From: Mixophyes australis
Lineage: Eukaryota > Chordata > Amphibia > Anura > Limnodynastidae
NCBI GenBank assembly: GCA_036250195.1
Contig: JAVHZZ010000063.1
Location: 124,001 to 188,000, forward strand
Length of the DNA stretch: 64,000 nt
Direction of reading: 5' to 3'
Shown here: positions 46,001 to 60,500 of the stretch, piece after piece
How positions within the stretch are numbered: the first letter of the stretch is position 1
Layout: each line of letters opens with the position of its first letter
Position numbers and translations under genes: made by a program
Notes under the pieces: generated by a model
Seen by the model: only the letters and a program-made list of their open reading frames with translations
The model's database searches: none
What the model was told of the DNA's origin: nothing

Positions 46001-47600
46001 CTATTTTTTGGACTGCTTCAACAGTGAAAGTAGTAATATAGATTGCAGTTCCTATTTTTTGGGACTGCAGAAACAGTGAACGTAGTAATATAGATTGCAG
46101 TTCCTATTTTTTTGGACTGCTTAAACAGTGAACGTAGTAATATAGATTGCAGTTCTTTTTTTTTTGGACTGCTTAAACAGTGAACGTAGTAATATAGATT
46201 GCAGTTCCTATTTTTTGGGATTGCAGAAACAGTGAAAGTAGTAATATAGATTGCAGTTCCTATTTTTTGGGACTGCAGAAACAGTGAACGTAGTAATATA
46301 GATTGCAGTTCCTATTTTTTTGGACTGCTTAAACAGTGAACGTAGTAATATAGATTGCAGTTCTTTTTTTTTTGGACTGCTTAAACAGTGAACGTAGTAA
46401 TATAGATTGCAGTTCCTATTTTTTGGGACTGCAGAAACAGTGAACGTAGTAATATAGATTGCAGTTCCTATTTTTTGGGACTGCAGAAACAGTGAACGTA
46501 GTAATATAGATTGCAGTTCCTATTTTTTGGACTGTTTCAACAGTGAAAGTAGTAATATAGATTGCAGTTCCTATTTTTTGGGACTGCAGAAACAGTGAAA
46601 GTAGTAATATAGATTGCAGTTCCTATTTTTTGGGACTGCAGAAACAGTGAACGTAGTAATATAGATTGCAGTTCCTATTTTTTGGACTGCTGAAACAGTG
46701 AATGTAGTAATATAGATTACAATTCCTATTTTTTTGGACTGCACAAACAGTGAACATAGTAATATAGATTGCAGTTCCTATTTTTTGGGACTGCAGAAAC
46801 AGTGAACGTAGTAATATAGATTGCAGTTCCTATTTTTTGGACTGCTGAAACAGTGAATGTAGTAATATAGATTGCAGTTCCTATTTTTTGGGACTGCAGA
46901 AACAGTGAACGTAGTAATATAGATTGCAGTTCCTATTTTTTGGGACTGCAGAAACAGTGATTGTAGTAATATAGATTGCAGTTCCTATTTTTTGGACTGC
47001 TTCAACAGTGAAAGTAGTAATATAGATTGCAGTTCCTATTTTTTGGGACTGCAGAAACAGTGAACGTAGTAATATAGATTGCAGTTCCTATTTTTTTGGA
47101 CTGCTTAAACAGTGAACATAGTAATATAGATTGCAGTTCTTTTTTTTTTGGACTGCTTAAACAGTGAACGTAGTAATATAGATTGCAGTTCCTATTTTTT
47201 GGGACTGCAGAAACAGTGAACGTAGTAATATAGATTGCAGTTCCTATTTTTTGGGACTGCAGAAACAGTGAACGTAGTAATATAGATTGCAGTTCCTATT
47301 TTTTGGACTGCTTCAACAGTGAAAGTAGTAATATAGATTGCAGTTCCTATTTTTTGGGACTGCAGAAACAGTGAACGTAGTAATATAGATTGCAGTTCCT
47401 ATTTTTTTGGACTGCTTAAACAGTGAACGTAGTAATATAGATTGCAGTTCCTATTTTTTTGGACTGCTTAAACAGTGAACGTAGTAATATAGATTGCAGT
47501 TCTTTTTTTTTTGGACTGCTTAAACAGTGAACGTAGTAATATAGATTGCAGTTCCTATTTTTTGGGACTGCAGAAACAGTGAACGTAGTAATATAGATTG
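40090..47600. repeat. 3.73-3.79 kb tandem duplication inside the satellite
   Basis: Copy 1 is about 40.09-43.87 kb and copy 2 about 43.87-47.6 kb. Markers TACATTGCAGGTCC (41943, 45676), GATTACAATTCC (42982, 46715) and GTGATTGTAG (43226, 46959) are all exactly 3733 bp apart. Upstream markers are 3785 bp apart because copy 2 lacks one unit at about 44.82 kb. A related third copy begins near 28.59 kb. Confidence 0.8.
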
Positions 47601-50600
47601 CAGTTCCTATTTTTTGGGACTGCAGAAACAGTGAACGTAGTAATATAGATTGCAGTTCCTATTTTTTGGACTGTTTCAACAGTGAAAGTAGTAATATAGA
47701 TTGCAGTTCCTATTTTTTGGGACTGCAGAAACAGTGAAAGTAGTAATATAGATTGCAGTTCCTATTTTTTGGGACTGCAGAAACAGTGAACGTAGTAATA
47801 TAGATTGCAGTTCCTATTTTTTGGACTGCTGAAACAGTGAATGTAGTAATATAGATTGCAGTTCCTATTTTTTGGGACTGCAGAAACAGTGAACGTAGTA
47901 ATATAGATTGCAGTTCCTATTTTTTGGGACTGCAGAAACAGTGAACGTAGTAATATAGATTGCAGTTCCTATTTTTTGGACTGCTGAAACAGTGAATGTA
48001 GTAATATAGATTGCAGTTCCTATTTTTTGGGACTGCAGAAACAGTGAACGTAGTAATATAGATTGCAGTTCCTATTTTTTGGGACTGCTTCAACAGTGAA
48101 CGTAGTAATATAGATTGCAGTTCCTATTTTTTGGACTGCTTCAACAGTGAAAGTAGTAATATAGATTGCAGTTCCTATTTTTTGGGACTGCAGAAACAGT
48201 GAACGTAGTAATATAGATTGCAGTTCCTATTTTTTTTGACTGCTTAAACAGTGAACGTAGTAATATAGATTGCAGTTCTTTTTTTTTTGGACTGCTTAAA
48301 CAGTGAACGTAGTAATATAGATTGCAGTTCCTATTTTTTGGGACTGCAGAAACAGTGAACGTAGTAATATAGATTGCAGTTCCTATTTTTTGGGACTGCA
48401 GAAACAGTGAACGTAGTAATATAGATTGCAGTTCCTATTTTTTGGGACTGCAGAAACAGTGAAAGTAGTAATATAGATTGCAGTTCCTATTTTTTGGGAC
48501 TGCAGAAACAGTGAACGTAGTAATATAGATTGCAGTTCCTATTTTTTTGGACTGCTTAAACAGTGAACGTAGTAATATAGATTGCAGTTCCTATTTTTTT
48601 TGACTGCTTAAACAGTGAACGTAGTAATATAGATTGCAGTTATTTTTTTTTTGGACTGCTTAAACAGTGAACGTAGTAATATAGATTGCAGTTCCTATTT
48701 TTTGGGACTGCAGAAACAGTGAAAGTAGTAATATAGATTGCAGTTCCTATTTTTTGGGACTGCAGAAACAGTGAACGTAGTAATATAGATTGCAGTTCCT
48801 ATTTTTTTGGACTGCTTAAACAGTGAACGTAGTAATATAGATTGCAGTTCCTATTTTTTGGGACTGCAGAAACAGTGAACGTAGTAATATAGATTGCAGT
48901 TCCTATTTTTTTGGACTGCTTAAACAGTGAATGTAGTAATATAGATTGCAGTTCTTTTTTTTTTGGACTGCTTAAACAGTGAACGTAGTAATATAGATTG
49001 CAGTTCCTATTTTTTGGGACTGCAGAAACAGTGAAAGTAGTAATATAGATTGCAGTTCCTATTTTTTGGGACTGCAGAAACAGTGAACGTAGTAATATAG
49101 ATTGCAGTTCCTATTTTTTTGGACTGCTTAAACAGTGAATGTAGTAATATAGATTGCAGTTCTTTTTTTTTTGGACTGCTTAAACAGTGAACGTAGTAAT
49201 ATAGATTGCAGTTCCTATTTTTTGGGACTGCAGAAACAGTGAACGTAGTAATATAGATTGCAGTTCCTATTTTTTGGGACTGCAGAAACAGTGAACGTAG
49301 TAATATAGATTGCAGTTCCTATTTTTTGGACTGTTTCAACAGTGAAAGTAGTAATATAGATTGCAGTTCCTATTTTTTGGGACTGCAGAAACAGTGAAAG
49401 TAGTAATATAGATTGCAGTTCCTATTTTTTGGGACTGCAGAAACAGTGAACGTAGTAATATAGATTGCAGTTCCTATTTTTTGGACTGCTGAAACAGTGA
49501 ATGTAGTAATATAGATTGCAGTTCCTATTTTTTTGGACTGCACAAACAGTGAACGTAGTAATATAGATTGCAGTTCCTATTTTTTGGGACTGCAGAAACA
49601 GTGAACGTAGTAATATAGATTGCAGTTCCTATTTTTTGGACTGCTGAAACAGTGAATGTAGTAATATAGATTGCAGTTCCTATTTTTTGGGACTGCAGAA
49701 ACAGTGAACGTAGTAATATAGATTGCAGTTCCTATTTTTTGGGACTGCAGAAACAGTGAACGTAGTAATATAGATTGCAGTTCCTATTTTTTGGACTGCT
49801 TCAACAGTGAAAGTAGTAATATAGATTGCAGTTCCTATTTTTTGGGACTGCAGAAACAGTGAACGTAGTAATATAGATTGCAGTTCCTATTTTTTTTGAC
49901 TGCTTAAACAGTGAACGTAGTAATATAGATTGCAGTTCTTTTTTTTTTGGACTGCTTAAACAGTGAACGTAGTAATATAGATTGCAGTTCCTATTTTTTG
50001 GGACTGCAGAAACAGTGAACGTAGTAATATAGATTGCAGTTCCTATTTTTTGGGACTGCAGAAACAGTGAACGTAGTAATATAGATTGCAGTTCCTATTT
50101 TTTGGACTGCTTCAACAGTGAAAGTAGTAATATAGATTGCAGTTCCTATTTTTTGGGACTGCAGAAACAGTGAACGTAGTAATATAGATTGCAGTTCTTT
50201 TTTTTTTGGACTGCTTAAAAAGTGAACGTAGTAATATAGATTGCAGTTCCTATTTTTTGGGACTGCAGAAACAGTGAAAGTAGTAATATAGATTGCAGTT
50301 CCTATTTTTTGGGACTGTAGAAACAGTGAACGTAGTAATATAGATTGCAGTTCCTATTTTTTTGGACTGCTTAAACAGTGAACGTAGTAATATAGATTGC
50401 AGTTCCTATTTTTTTTGACTGCTTAAACAGTGAACGTAGTAATATAGATTGCAGTTCTTTTTTTTTTGGACTGCTTAAACAGTGAACGTAGTAATATAGA
50501 TTGCAGTTCCTATTTTTTGGGACTGCAGAAACAGTGAAAGTAGTAATATAGATTGCAGTTCCTATTTTTTGGGACTGCAGAAACAGTGAACGTAGTAATA

Positions 50601-53600
50601 TAGATTGCAGTTCCTATTTTTTTGGACTGCTTAAACAGTGAACGTAGTAATATAGATTGCAGTTCCTATTTTTTGGGACTGCAGAAACAGTGAACGTAGT
50701 AATATAGATTGCAGTTCCTATTTTTTTGGACTGCTTAAACAGTGAATGTAGTAATATAGATTGCAGTTCTTTTTTTTTTGGACTGCTTAAACAGTGAACG
50801 TAGTAATATAGATTGCAGTTCCTATTTTTTGGGACTGCAGAAACAGTGAAAGTAGTAATATAGATTGCAGTTCCTATTTTTTGGGACTGCAGAAACAGTG
50901 AACGTAGTAATATAGATTGCAGTTCCTATTTTTTTGGACTGCTTAAACAGTGAATGTAGTAATATAGATTGCAGTTCTTTTTTTTTTTGGACTGCTTAAA
51001 CAGTGAACGTAGTAATATAGATTGCAGTTCCTATTTTTTGGGACTGCAGAAACAGTGAACGTAGTAATATAGATTGCAGTTCCTATTTTTTGGGACTGCA
51101 GAAACAGTGAACGTAGTAATATAGATTGCAGTTCCTATTTTTTGGACTGTTTCAACAGTGAAAGTAGTAATATAGATTGCAGTTCCTATTTTTTGGGACT
51201 GCAGAAACAGTGAAAGTAGTAATATAGATTGCAGTTCCTATTTTTTGGGACTGCAGAAACAGTGAACGTAGTAATATAGATTGCAGTTCCTATTTTTTGG
51301 ACTGCTGAAACAGTGAATGTAGTAATATAGATTGCAGTTCCTATTTTTTTGGACTGCACAAACAGTGAACGTAGTAATATAGATTGCAGTTCCTATTTTT
51401 TGGGACTGCAGAAACAGTGAACGTAGTAATATAGATTGCAATTCCTATTTTTTGGACTGCTGAAACAGTGAATGTAGTAATATAGATTGCAGTTCCTATT
51501 TTTTGGGACTGCAGAAACAGTGAACGTAGTAATATAGATTGCAGTTCCTATTTTTTGGGACTGCAGAAACAGTGAACGTAGTAATATAGATTGCAGTTCC
51601 TATTTTTTGGACTGCTTCAACAGTGAAAGTAGTAATATAGATTGCAGTTCCTATTTTTTGGGACTGCAGAAACAGTGAACGTAGTAATATAGATTGCAGT
51701 TCCTATTTTTTTGGACTGCTTAAACAGTGAACGTAGTAATATAGATTGCAGTTCTTTTTTTTTTGGACTGCTTAAACAGTGAACGTAGTAATATAGATTG
51801 CAGTTCTTTTTTTTTTGGACTGCTTAAACAGTGAACGTAGTAATATAGATTGCAGTTCCTATTTTTTGGGACTGCAGAAACAGTGAAAGTAGTAATATAG
51901 ATTGCAGTTCCTATTTTTTGGGACTGCAGAAACAGTGAACGTAGTAATATAGATTGCAGTTCCTATTTTTTTGGACTGCTTAAACAGTGAACATAGTAAT
52001 ATAGATTGCAGTTCTTTTTTTTTTGGACTGCTTAAACAGTGAACGTAGTAATATAGATTGCAGTTCCTATTTTTTGGGACTGCAGAAACAGTGAAAGTAG
52101 TAATATAGATTGCAGTTCCTATTTTTTGGGACTGCAGAAACAGTGAACGTAGTAATATAGATTGCAGTTCCTATTTTTTTGGACTGCTTAAACAGTGAAC
52201 GTAGTAATATAGATTGCAGTTCTTTTTTTTTTGGACTGCTTAAACAGTGAACGTAGTAATATAGATTGCAGTTCCTATTTTTTGGGACTGCAGAAACAGT
52301 GAACGTAGTAATATAGATTGCAGTTCCTATTTTTTGGGACTGCAGAAACAGTGAACGTAGTAATATAGATTGCAGTTCCTATTTTTTGGACTGCTTCAAC
52401 AGTGAAAGTAGTAATATAGATTGCAGTTCCTATTTTTTGGGACTGCAGAAACAGTGAACGTAGTAATATAGATTGCAGTTCCTATTTTTTGGGACTGCTT
52501 AAACAGTGAACGTAGTAATATAGATTGCAGTTCTTTTTTTTTTGGACTGCTTAAACAGTGAACGTAGTAATATAGATTGCAGTTCCTATTTTTTGGGACT
52601 GCAGAAACAGTGAAAGTAGTAATATAGATTGCAGTTCCTATTTTTTGGGACTGCAGAAACAGTGAACGTAGTAATATAGATTGCAGTTCCTATTTTTTTG
52701 GACTGCTTAAACAGTGAACGTAGTAATATAGATTGCAGTTCTTTTTTTTTTGGACTGCTTAAACAGTGAACGTAGTAATATAGATTGCAGTTCCTATTTT
52801 TTGGGACTGCAGAAACAGTGAACGTAGTAATATAGATTGCAGTTCCTATTTTTTGGAACTGCAGAAACAGTGAACGTAGTAATATAGATTGCAGTTCCTA
52901 TTTTTTGGACTGTTTCAACAGTGAAAGTAGTAATATAGATTGCAGTTCCTATTTTTTGGGACTGCAGAAACAGTGAAAGTAGTAATATAGATTGCAGTTC
53001 CTATTTTTTGGGACTGCAGAAACAGTGAACGTAGTAATATAGATTGCAGTTCCTATTTTTTGGACTGCTGAAACAGTGAATGTAGTAATATAGATTGCAG
53101 TTCCTATTTTTTTGGACTGCACAAACAGTGAACATAGTAATATAGATTGCAGTTCCTATTTTTTGGGACTGCAAAAACAGTGAACGTAGTAATATAGATT
53201 GCAGTTCCTATTTTTTGGACTGCTGAAACAGTGAATGTAGTAATATAGATTGCAGTTCCTATTTTTTGGGACTGCAGAAACAGTGAACGTAGTAATATAG
53301 ATTGCAGTTCCTATTTTTTGGGACTGCAGAAACAGTGAATGTAGTAATATAGATTGCAGTTCCTATTTTTTGGACTGCTTCAACAGTGAAAGTAGTAATA
53401 TAGATTGCAGTTCCTATTTTTTGGGACTGCAGAAACAGTGAACGTAGTAATATAGATTGCAGTTCCTATTTTTTTGGACTGCTTAAACAGTGAACGTAGT
53501 AATATAGATTGCAGTTCTTTTTTTTTTGGACTGCTTAAACAGTGAACGTAGTAATATAGATTGCAGTTCCTATTTTTTGGGACTGCAGAAACAGTGAACG

Positions 53601-54550
53601 TAGTAATATAGATTGCAGTTCCTATTTTTTGGACTGCTTCAACAGTGAAAGTAGTAATATAGATTGCAGTTCCTATTTTTTGGACTGCTTCAACAGTGAA
53701 AGTAGTAATATAGATTGCAGTTCCTATTTTTTGGGACTGCAGAAACAGTGAACGTAGTAATATAGATTGCAGTTCCTATTTTTTGGACTGCTTCAACAGT
53801 GAACATAGTAATATAGATTGCAGTTCTTTTTTTTTTGGACTGCTTAAACAGTGAACGTAGTAATATAGATTGCAGTTCCTATTTTTTGGGACTGCAGAAA
53901 CAGTGAATGTAGTAATATAGATTGCAGTTCCTATTTTTTGGACTGCTTCAACAGTGAAAGTAGTAATATAGATTGCAGTTCTTTTTTTTTTGGACTGCTT
54001 AAACAGTGAACGTAGTAATATAGATTGCAGTTCCTATTTTTTGGGACTGCAGAAACAGTGAACGTAGTAATATAGATTGCAGTTCCTATTTTTTGGACTG
54101 CTTCAACAGTGAAAGTAGTAATATAGATTGCAGTTCCTATTTTTTGGACTGCTTCAACAGTGAAAGTAGTAATATAGATTGCAGTTCCTATTTTTTGGGA
54201 CTGCAGAAACAGTGAACGTAGTAATATAGATTGCAGTTCCTATTTTTTTGGACTGCTTAAACAGTGAACGTAGTAATATAGATTGCAGTTCCTATTTTTT
54301 TGGACTGCTTAAACAGTGAACGTAGTAATATAGATTGCAGTTCTTTTTTTTTTGGACTGCTTAAACAGTGAACGTAGTAATATAGATTGCAGTTCCTATT
54401 TTTTGGGACTGCAGAAACAGTGAACGTAGTAATATAGATTGCAGTTCCTATTTTTTGGGACTGCAGAAACAGTGAAAGTAGTAATATAGATTGCAGTTCC
54501 TATTTTTTGGGACTGCAGAAACAGTGAACGTAGTAATATAGATTGCAGTT
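43870..54550. repeat. Satellite block of about 10.7 kb, copy 2 of 2
   Basis: This block pairs with 28590-39310 by the shared rare markers. It differs by insertion or loss of whole 52-bp units and by private point changes (for example GGACCTCTTC at about 31912 only in copy 1, GGGACTGCAAAAAC at about 53164 only in copy 2). Confidence 0.75.
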
Positions 54551-57500
54551 CCTATTTTTTGGACTGCTTCAACAGTGAAAGTAGTAATATAGATTGCAGT
54601 TCCTATTTTTTGGACTGCTTCAACAGTGAAAGTAGTAATATAGATTGCAGTTCCTATTTTTTGGGACTGCAGAAACAGTGAACGTAGTAATATAGATTGC
54701 AGTTCCTATTTTTTGGGACTGCAGAAACAGTGAACGTAGTAATATAGATTGCAGTTCCTATTTTTTGGACTGCTTCAACAGTGAAAGTAGTAATATAGAT
54801 TGCAGTTCCTATTTTTTGGACTGCTTCAACAGTGAAAGTAGTAATATAGATTGCAGTTCCTATTTTTTGGGACTGCAGAAACAGTGAACGTAGTAATATA
54901 GATTGCAGTTCCTATTTTTTTGGACTGCTTAAACAGTGAACGTAGTAATATAGATTGCAGTTCCTATTTTTTTGGACTGCTTAAACAGTGAACGTAGTAA
55001 TATAGATTGCAGTTCTTTTTTTTTTGGACTGCTTAAACAGTGAACGTAGTAATATAGATTGCAGTTCCTATTTTTTGGGACTGCAGAAACAGTGAAAGTA
55101 GTAATATAGATTGCAGTTCCTATTTTTTGGGACTGCAGAAACAGTGAACGTAGTAATATAGATTGCAGTTCCTATTTTTTGGGACTGCAGAAACAGTGAA
55201 CGTAGTAATATAGATTGCAGTTCCTATTTTTTGGACTGCTGAAACAGTGAATGTAGTAATATAGATTGCAGTTCCTATTTTTTGGGACTGCAGAAACAGT
55301 GAACGTAGTAATATAGATTGCAGTTCCTATTTTTTGGGACTGCTTCAACAGTGAACGTAGTAATATAGATTGCAGTTCCTATTTTTTGGGACTGCAGAAA
55401 CAGTGAACGTAGTAATATAGATTGCAGTTCTTTTTTTTTTGGACTGCTTAAACAGTGAACGTAGTAATATAGATTGCAGTTCCTATTTTTTGGGACTGCA
55501 GAAACAGTGAAAGTAGTAATATAGATTGCAGTTCCTATTTTTTGGGACTGCAGAAACAGTGAACGTAGTAATATAGATTGCAGTTCCTATTTTTTTGGAC
55601 TGCTTAAACAGTGAACGTAGTAATATAGATTGCAGTTCCTATTTTTTTGGACTGCTTAAACAGTGAATGTAGTAATATAGATTGCAGTTCTTTTTTTTTT
55701 GGACTGCTTAAACAGTGAACGTAGTAATATAGATTGCAGTTCCTATTTTTTGGGACTGCAGAACAGTGAAAGTAGTAATATAGATTGCAGTTCCTATTTT
55801 TTGGGACTGCAGAAACAGTGAACGTAGTAATATAGATTGCAGTTCCTATTTTTTTGGACTGCTTAAACAGTGAACGTAGTAATATAGATTGCAGTTCTTT
55901 TTTTTTTGGACTGCTTAAACAGTGAACGTAGTAATATAGATTGCAGTTCCTATTTTTTGGGACTGCAGAAACAGTGAACGTAGTAATATAGATTGCAGTT
56001 CCTATTTTTTGGGACTGCAGAAACAGTGAACGTAGTAATATAGATTGCAGTTCCTATTTTTTGGACTGTTTCAACAGTGAAAGTAGTAATATAGATTGCA
56101 GTTCCTATTTTTTGGGACTGCAGAAACAGTGAAAGTAGTAATATAGATTGCAGTTCCTATTTTTTGGGACTGCAGAAACAGTGAACGTAGTAATATAGAT
56201 TGCAGTTCCTATTTTTTTGGACTGCACAAACAGTGAAAGTAGTAATATAGATTGCAGTTCCTATTTTTTGGGACTGCAGAAACAGTGACAGTAGTAATAT
56301 AGATTGCAGTTCCTATTTTTTTGGACTGCTTAAACAGTGAACGTAGTAATATAGATTGCAGTTCTTTTTTTTTTGGACTGCTTAAACAGTGAACGTAGTA
56401 ATATAGATTGCAGTTCTTTTTTTTTTGGACTGCTTAAACAGTGAACGTAGTAATATAGATTGCAGTTCCTATTTTTTGGGACTGCTGAAACAGTGAAAGT
56501 AGTAATATAGATTGCAGTTCCTATTTTTTGGGACTGCAGAAACAGTGAACGTAGTAATATAGATTGCAGTTCCTATTTTTTTGGACTGCTTAAACAGTGA
56601 ATGTAGTAATATAGATTGCAGTTCCTATTTTTTGGGACTGCAGAAACAGTGAACGTAGTAATATAGATTGCAGTTCCTATTTTTTTGGACTGCTTAAACA
56701 GTGAACGTAGTAATATAGATTGCAGTTCCTATTTTTTTGGACTGCTTAAACAGTGAACGTAGTAATATAGATTGCAGTTCTTTTTTTTTTGGACTGCTTA
56801 AACAGTGAACGTAGTAATATAGATTGCAGTTCCTATTTTTTGGGACTGCAGAAACAGTGAAAGTAGTAATATAGATTGCAGTTCCTATTTTTTGGGACTG
56901 CAGAAACAGTGAACGTAGTAATATAGATTGCAGTTCCTATTTTTTTGGACTGCTTAAACAGTGAACGTAGTAATATAGATTGCAGTTCCTATTTTTTGGG
57001 ACTGCAGAAACAATGAAAGTAGTAATATAGATTGCAGTTCCTATTTTTTGGGACTGCAGAAACAGTGAACGTAGTAATATAGATTGCAGTTCCTATTTTT
57101 TGGACTGCTTAAACAGTGAATGTAGTAATATAGATTGCAGTTCTTTTTTTTTGGACTGCTTAAACAGTGAACGTAGTAATATAGATTGCAGTTCCTATTT
57201 TTTGGGACTGCAGAAACAGTGAACGTAGTAATATAGATTGCAGTTCCTATTTTTTTGGACTGCTTAAACAGTGAACGTAGTAATATAGATTGCAGTTCCT
57301 ATTTTTTTGGACTGCTTAAACAGTGAACGTAGTAATATAGATTGCAGTTCCTATTTTTTTGGACTGCTTAAACAGTGAACGTAGTAATATAGATTGCAGT
57401 TCTTTTTTTTTTGGACTGCTTAAACAGTGAACGTAGTAATATAGATTGCAGTTCCTATTTTTTGGGACTGCAGAAACAGTGAAAGTAGTAATATAGATTG

Positions 57501-60500
57501 CAGTTCCTATTTTTTGGGACTGCAGAAACAGTGAACGTAGTAATATAGATTGCAGTTCCTATTTTTTTGGACTGCTTAAACAGTGAACGTAGTAATATAG
57601 ATTGCAGTTCCTATTTTTTGGGACTGCAGAAACAGTGAAAGTAGTAATATAGATTGCAGTTCCTATTTTTTGGGACTGCAGAAACAGTGAACGTAGTAAT
57701 ATAGATTGCAGTTCCTATTTTTTGGACTGCTTAAACAGTGAATGTAGTAATATAGATTGCAGTTCTTTTTTTTTGGACTGCTTAAACAGTGAACGTAGTA
57801 ATATAGATTGCAGTTCCTATTTTTTGGGACTGCAGAAACAGTGAAAGTAGTAATATAGATTGCAGTTCCTATTTTTTGGGACTGCAGAAACAGTGAACGT
57901 AGTAATATAGATTGCAGTTCCTATTTTTTTGGACTGCTTAAACAGTGAATGTAGTAATATAGATTGCAGTTCTTTTTTTTTTGGACTGCTTAAACAGTGA
58001 ATGTAGTAATATAGATTGCAGTTCTTTTTTTTTTGGACTGCTTAAACAGTGAACGTAGTAATATAGATTGCAGTTCCTATTTTTTGGGACTGCAGAACAG
58101 TGAAAGTAGTAATATAGATTGCAGTTCCTATTTTTTGGGACTGCAGAAACAGTGAACGTAGTAATATAGATTGCAGTTCCTATTTTTTTGGACTGCTTAA
58201 ACAGTGAACGTAGTAATATAGATTGCAGTTCTTTTTTTTTTGGACTGCTTAAACAGTGAACGTAGTAATATAGATTGCAGTTCCTATTTTTTGGGACTGC
58301 TGAAACAGTGAACGTAGTAATATAGATTGCAGTTCCTATTTTTTGGGACTGCAGAAACAGTGAACGTAGTAATATAGATTGCAGTTCCTATTTTTTGGAC
58401 TGTTTCAACAGTGAAAGTAGTAATATAGATTGCAGTTCCTATTTTTTGGGACTGCAGAAACAGTGAAAGTAGTAATATAGATTGCAGTTCCTATTTTTTG
58501 GGACTGCAGAAACAGTGAACGTAGTAATATAGATTGCAGTTCCTATTTTTTGGACTGCTGAAACAGTGAATGTAGTAATATAGATTGCAGTTCCTATTTT
58601 TTTGGACTGCACAAACAGTGAACGTAGTAATATAGATTGCAGTTCCTATTTTTTGGGACTGCAGAAACAGTGAACGTAGTAATATAGATTGCAGTTCCTA
58701 TTTTTTGGACTGCTGAAACAGTGAATGTAGTAATATAGATTGCAGTTCCTATTTTTTGGGACTGCAGAAACAGTGAACGTAGTAATATAGATTGCAGTTC
58801 CTATTTTTTGGGACTGCAGAAACAGTGAACGTAGTAATATAGATTGCAGTTCCTATTTTTTGGACTGCTTCAACAGTGAAAGTAGTAATATAGATTGCAG
58901 TTCCTATTTTTTGGGACTGCAGAAACAGTGAACGTAGTAATATAGATTGCAGTTCCTATTTTTTGGACTGCTTCAACAGTGAAAGTAGTAATATAGATTG
59001 CAGTTCCTATTTTTTGGACTGCTTCAACAGTGAAAGTAGTAATATAGATTGCAGTTCCTATTTTTTGGGACTGCAGAAACAGTGAACGTAGTAATATAGA
59101 TTGCAGTTCCTATTTTTTGGGACTGCAGAAACAGTGAACGTAGTAATATAGATTGCAGTTCCTATTTTTTGGACTGCTTCAACAGTGAAAGTAGTAATAT
59201 AGATTGCAGTTCCTATTTTTTGGACTGCTTCAACAGTGAAAGTAGTAATATAGATTGCAGTTCCTATTTTTTGGGACTGCAGAAACAGTGAACGTAGTAA
59301 TATAGATTGCAGTTCCTATTTTTTTGGACTGCTTAAACAGTGAACGTAGTAATATAGATTGCAGTTCCTATTTTTTTGGACTGCTTAAACAGTGAACGTA
59401 GTAATATAGATTGCAGTTCTTTTTTTTTTGGACTGCTTAAACAGTGAACGTAGTAATATAGATTGCAGTTCCTATTTTTTGGGACTGCAGAAACAGTGAA
59501 AGTAGTAATATAGATTGCAGTTCCTATTTTTTGGGACTGCAGAAACAGTGAACGTAGTAATATAGATTGCAGTTCCTATTTTTTGGGACTGCAGAAACAG
59601 TGAACGTAGTAATATAGATTGCAGTTCCTATTTTTTGGACTGCTGAAACAGTGAATGTAGTAATATAGATTGCAGTTCCTATTTTTTGGGACTGCAGAAA
59701 CAGTGAACGTAGTAATATAGATTGCAGTTCCTATTTTTTGGGACTGCTTCAACAGTGAACGTAGTAATATAGATTGCAGTTCCTATTTTTTGGGACTGCA
59801 GAAACAGTGAACGTAGTAATATAGATTGCAGTTCTTTTTTTTTTGGACTGCTTAAACAGTGAACGTAGTAATATAGATTGCAGTTCCTATTTTTTGGGAC
59901 TGCAGAAACAGTGAAAGTAGTAATATAGATTGCAGTTCCTATTTTTTGGGACTGCAGAAACAGTGAACGTAGTAATATAGATTGCAGTTCCTATTTTTTT
60001 GGACTGCTTAAACAGTGAACGTAGTAATATAGATTGCAGTTCCTATTTTTTTGGACTGCTTAAACAGTGAATGTAGTAATATAGATTGCAGTTCTTTTTT
60101 TTTTGGACTGCTTAAACAGTGAACGTAGTAATATAGATTGCAGTTCCTATTTTTTGGGACTGCAGAACAGTGAAAGTAGAAATATAGATTGCAGTTCCTA
60201 TTTTTTGGGACTGCAGAAACAGTGAACGTAGTAATATAGATTGCAGTTCCTATTTTTTTGGACTGCTTAAACAGTGAACGTAGTAATATAGATTGCAGTT
60301 CTTTTTTTTTTGGACTGCTTAAACAGTGAACGTAGTAATATAGATTGCAGTTCCTATTTTTTGGGACTGCAGAAACAGTGAACGTAGTAATATAGATTGC
60401 AGTTCCTATTTTTTGGGACTGCAGAAACAGTGAACGTAGTAATATAGATTGCAGTTCCTATTTTTTGGACTGTTTCAACAGTGAAAGTAGTAATATAGAT

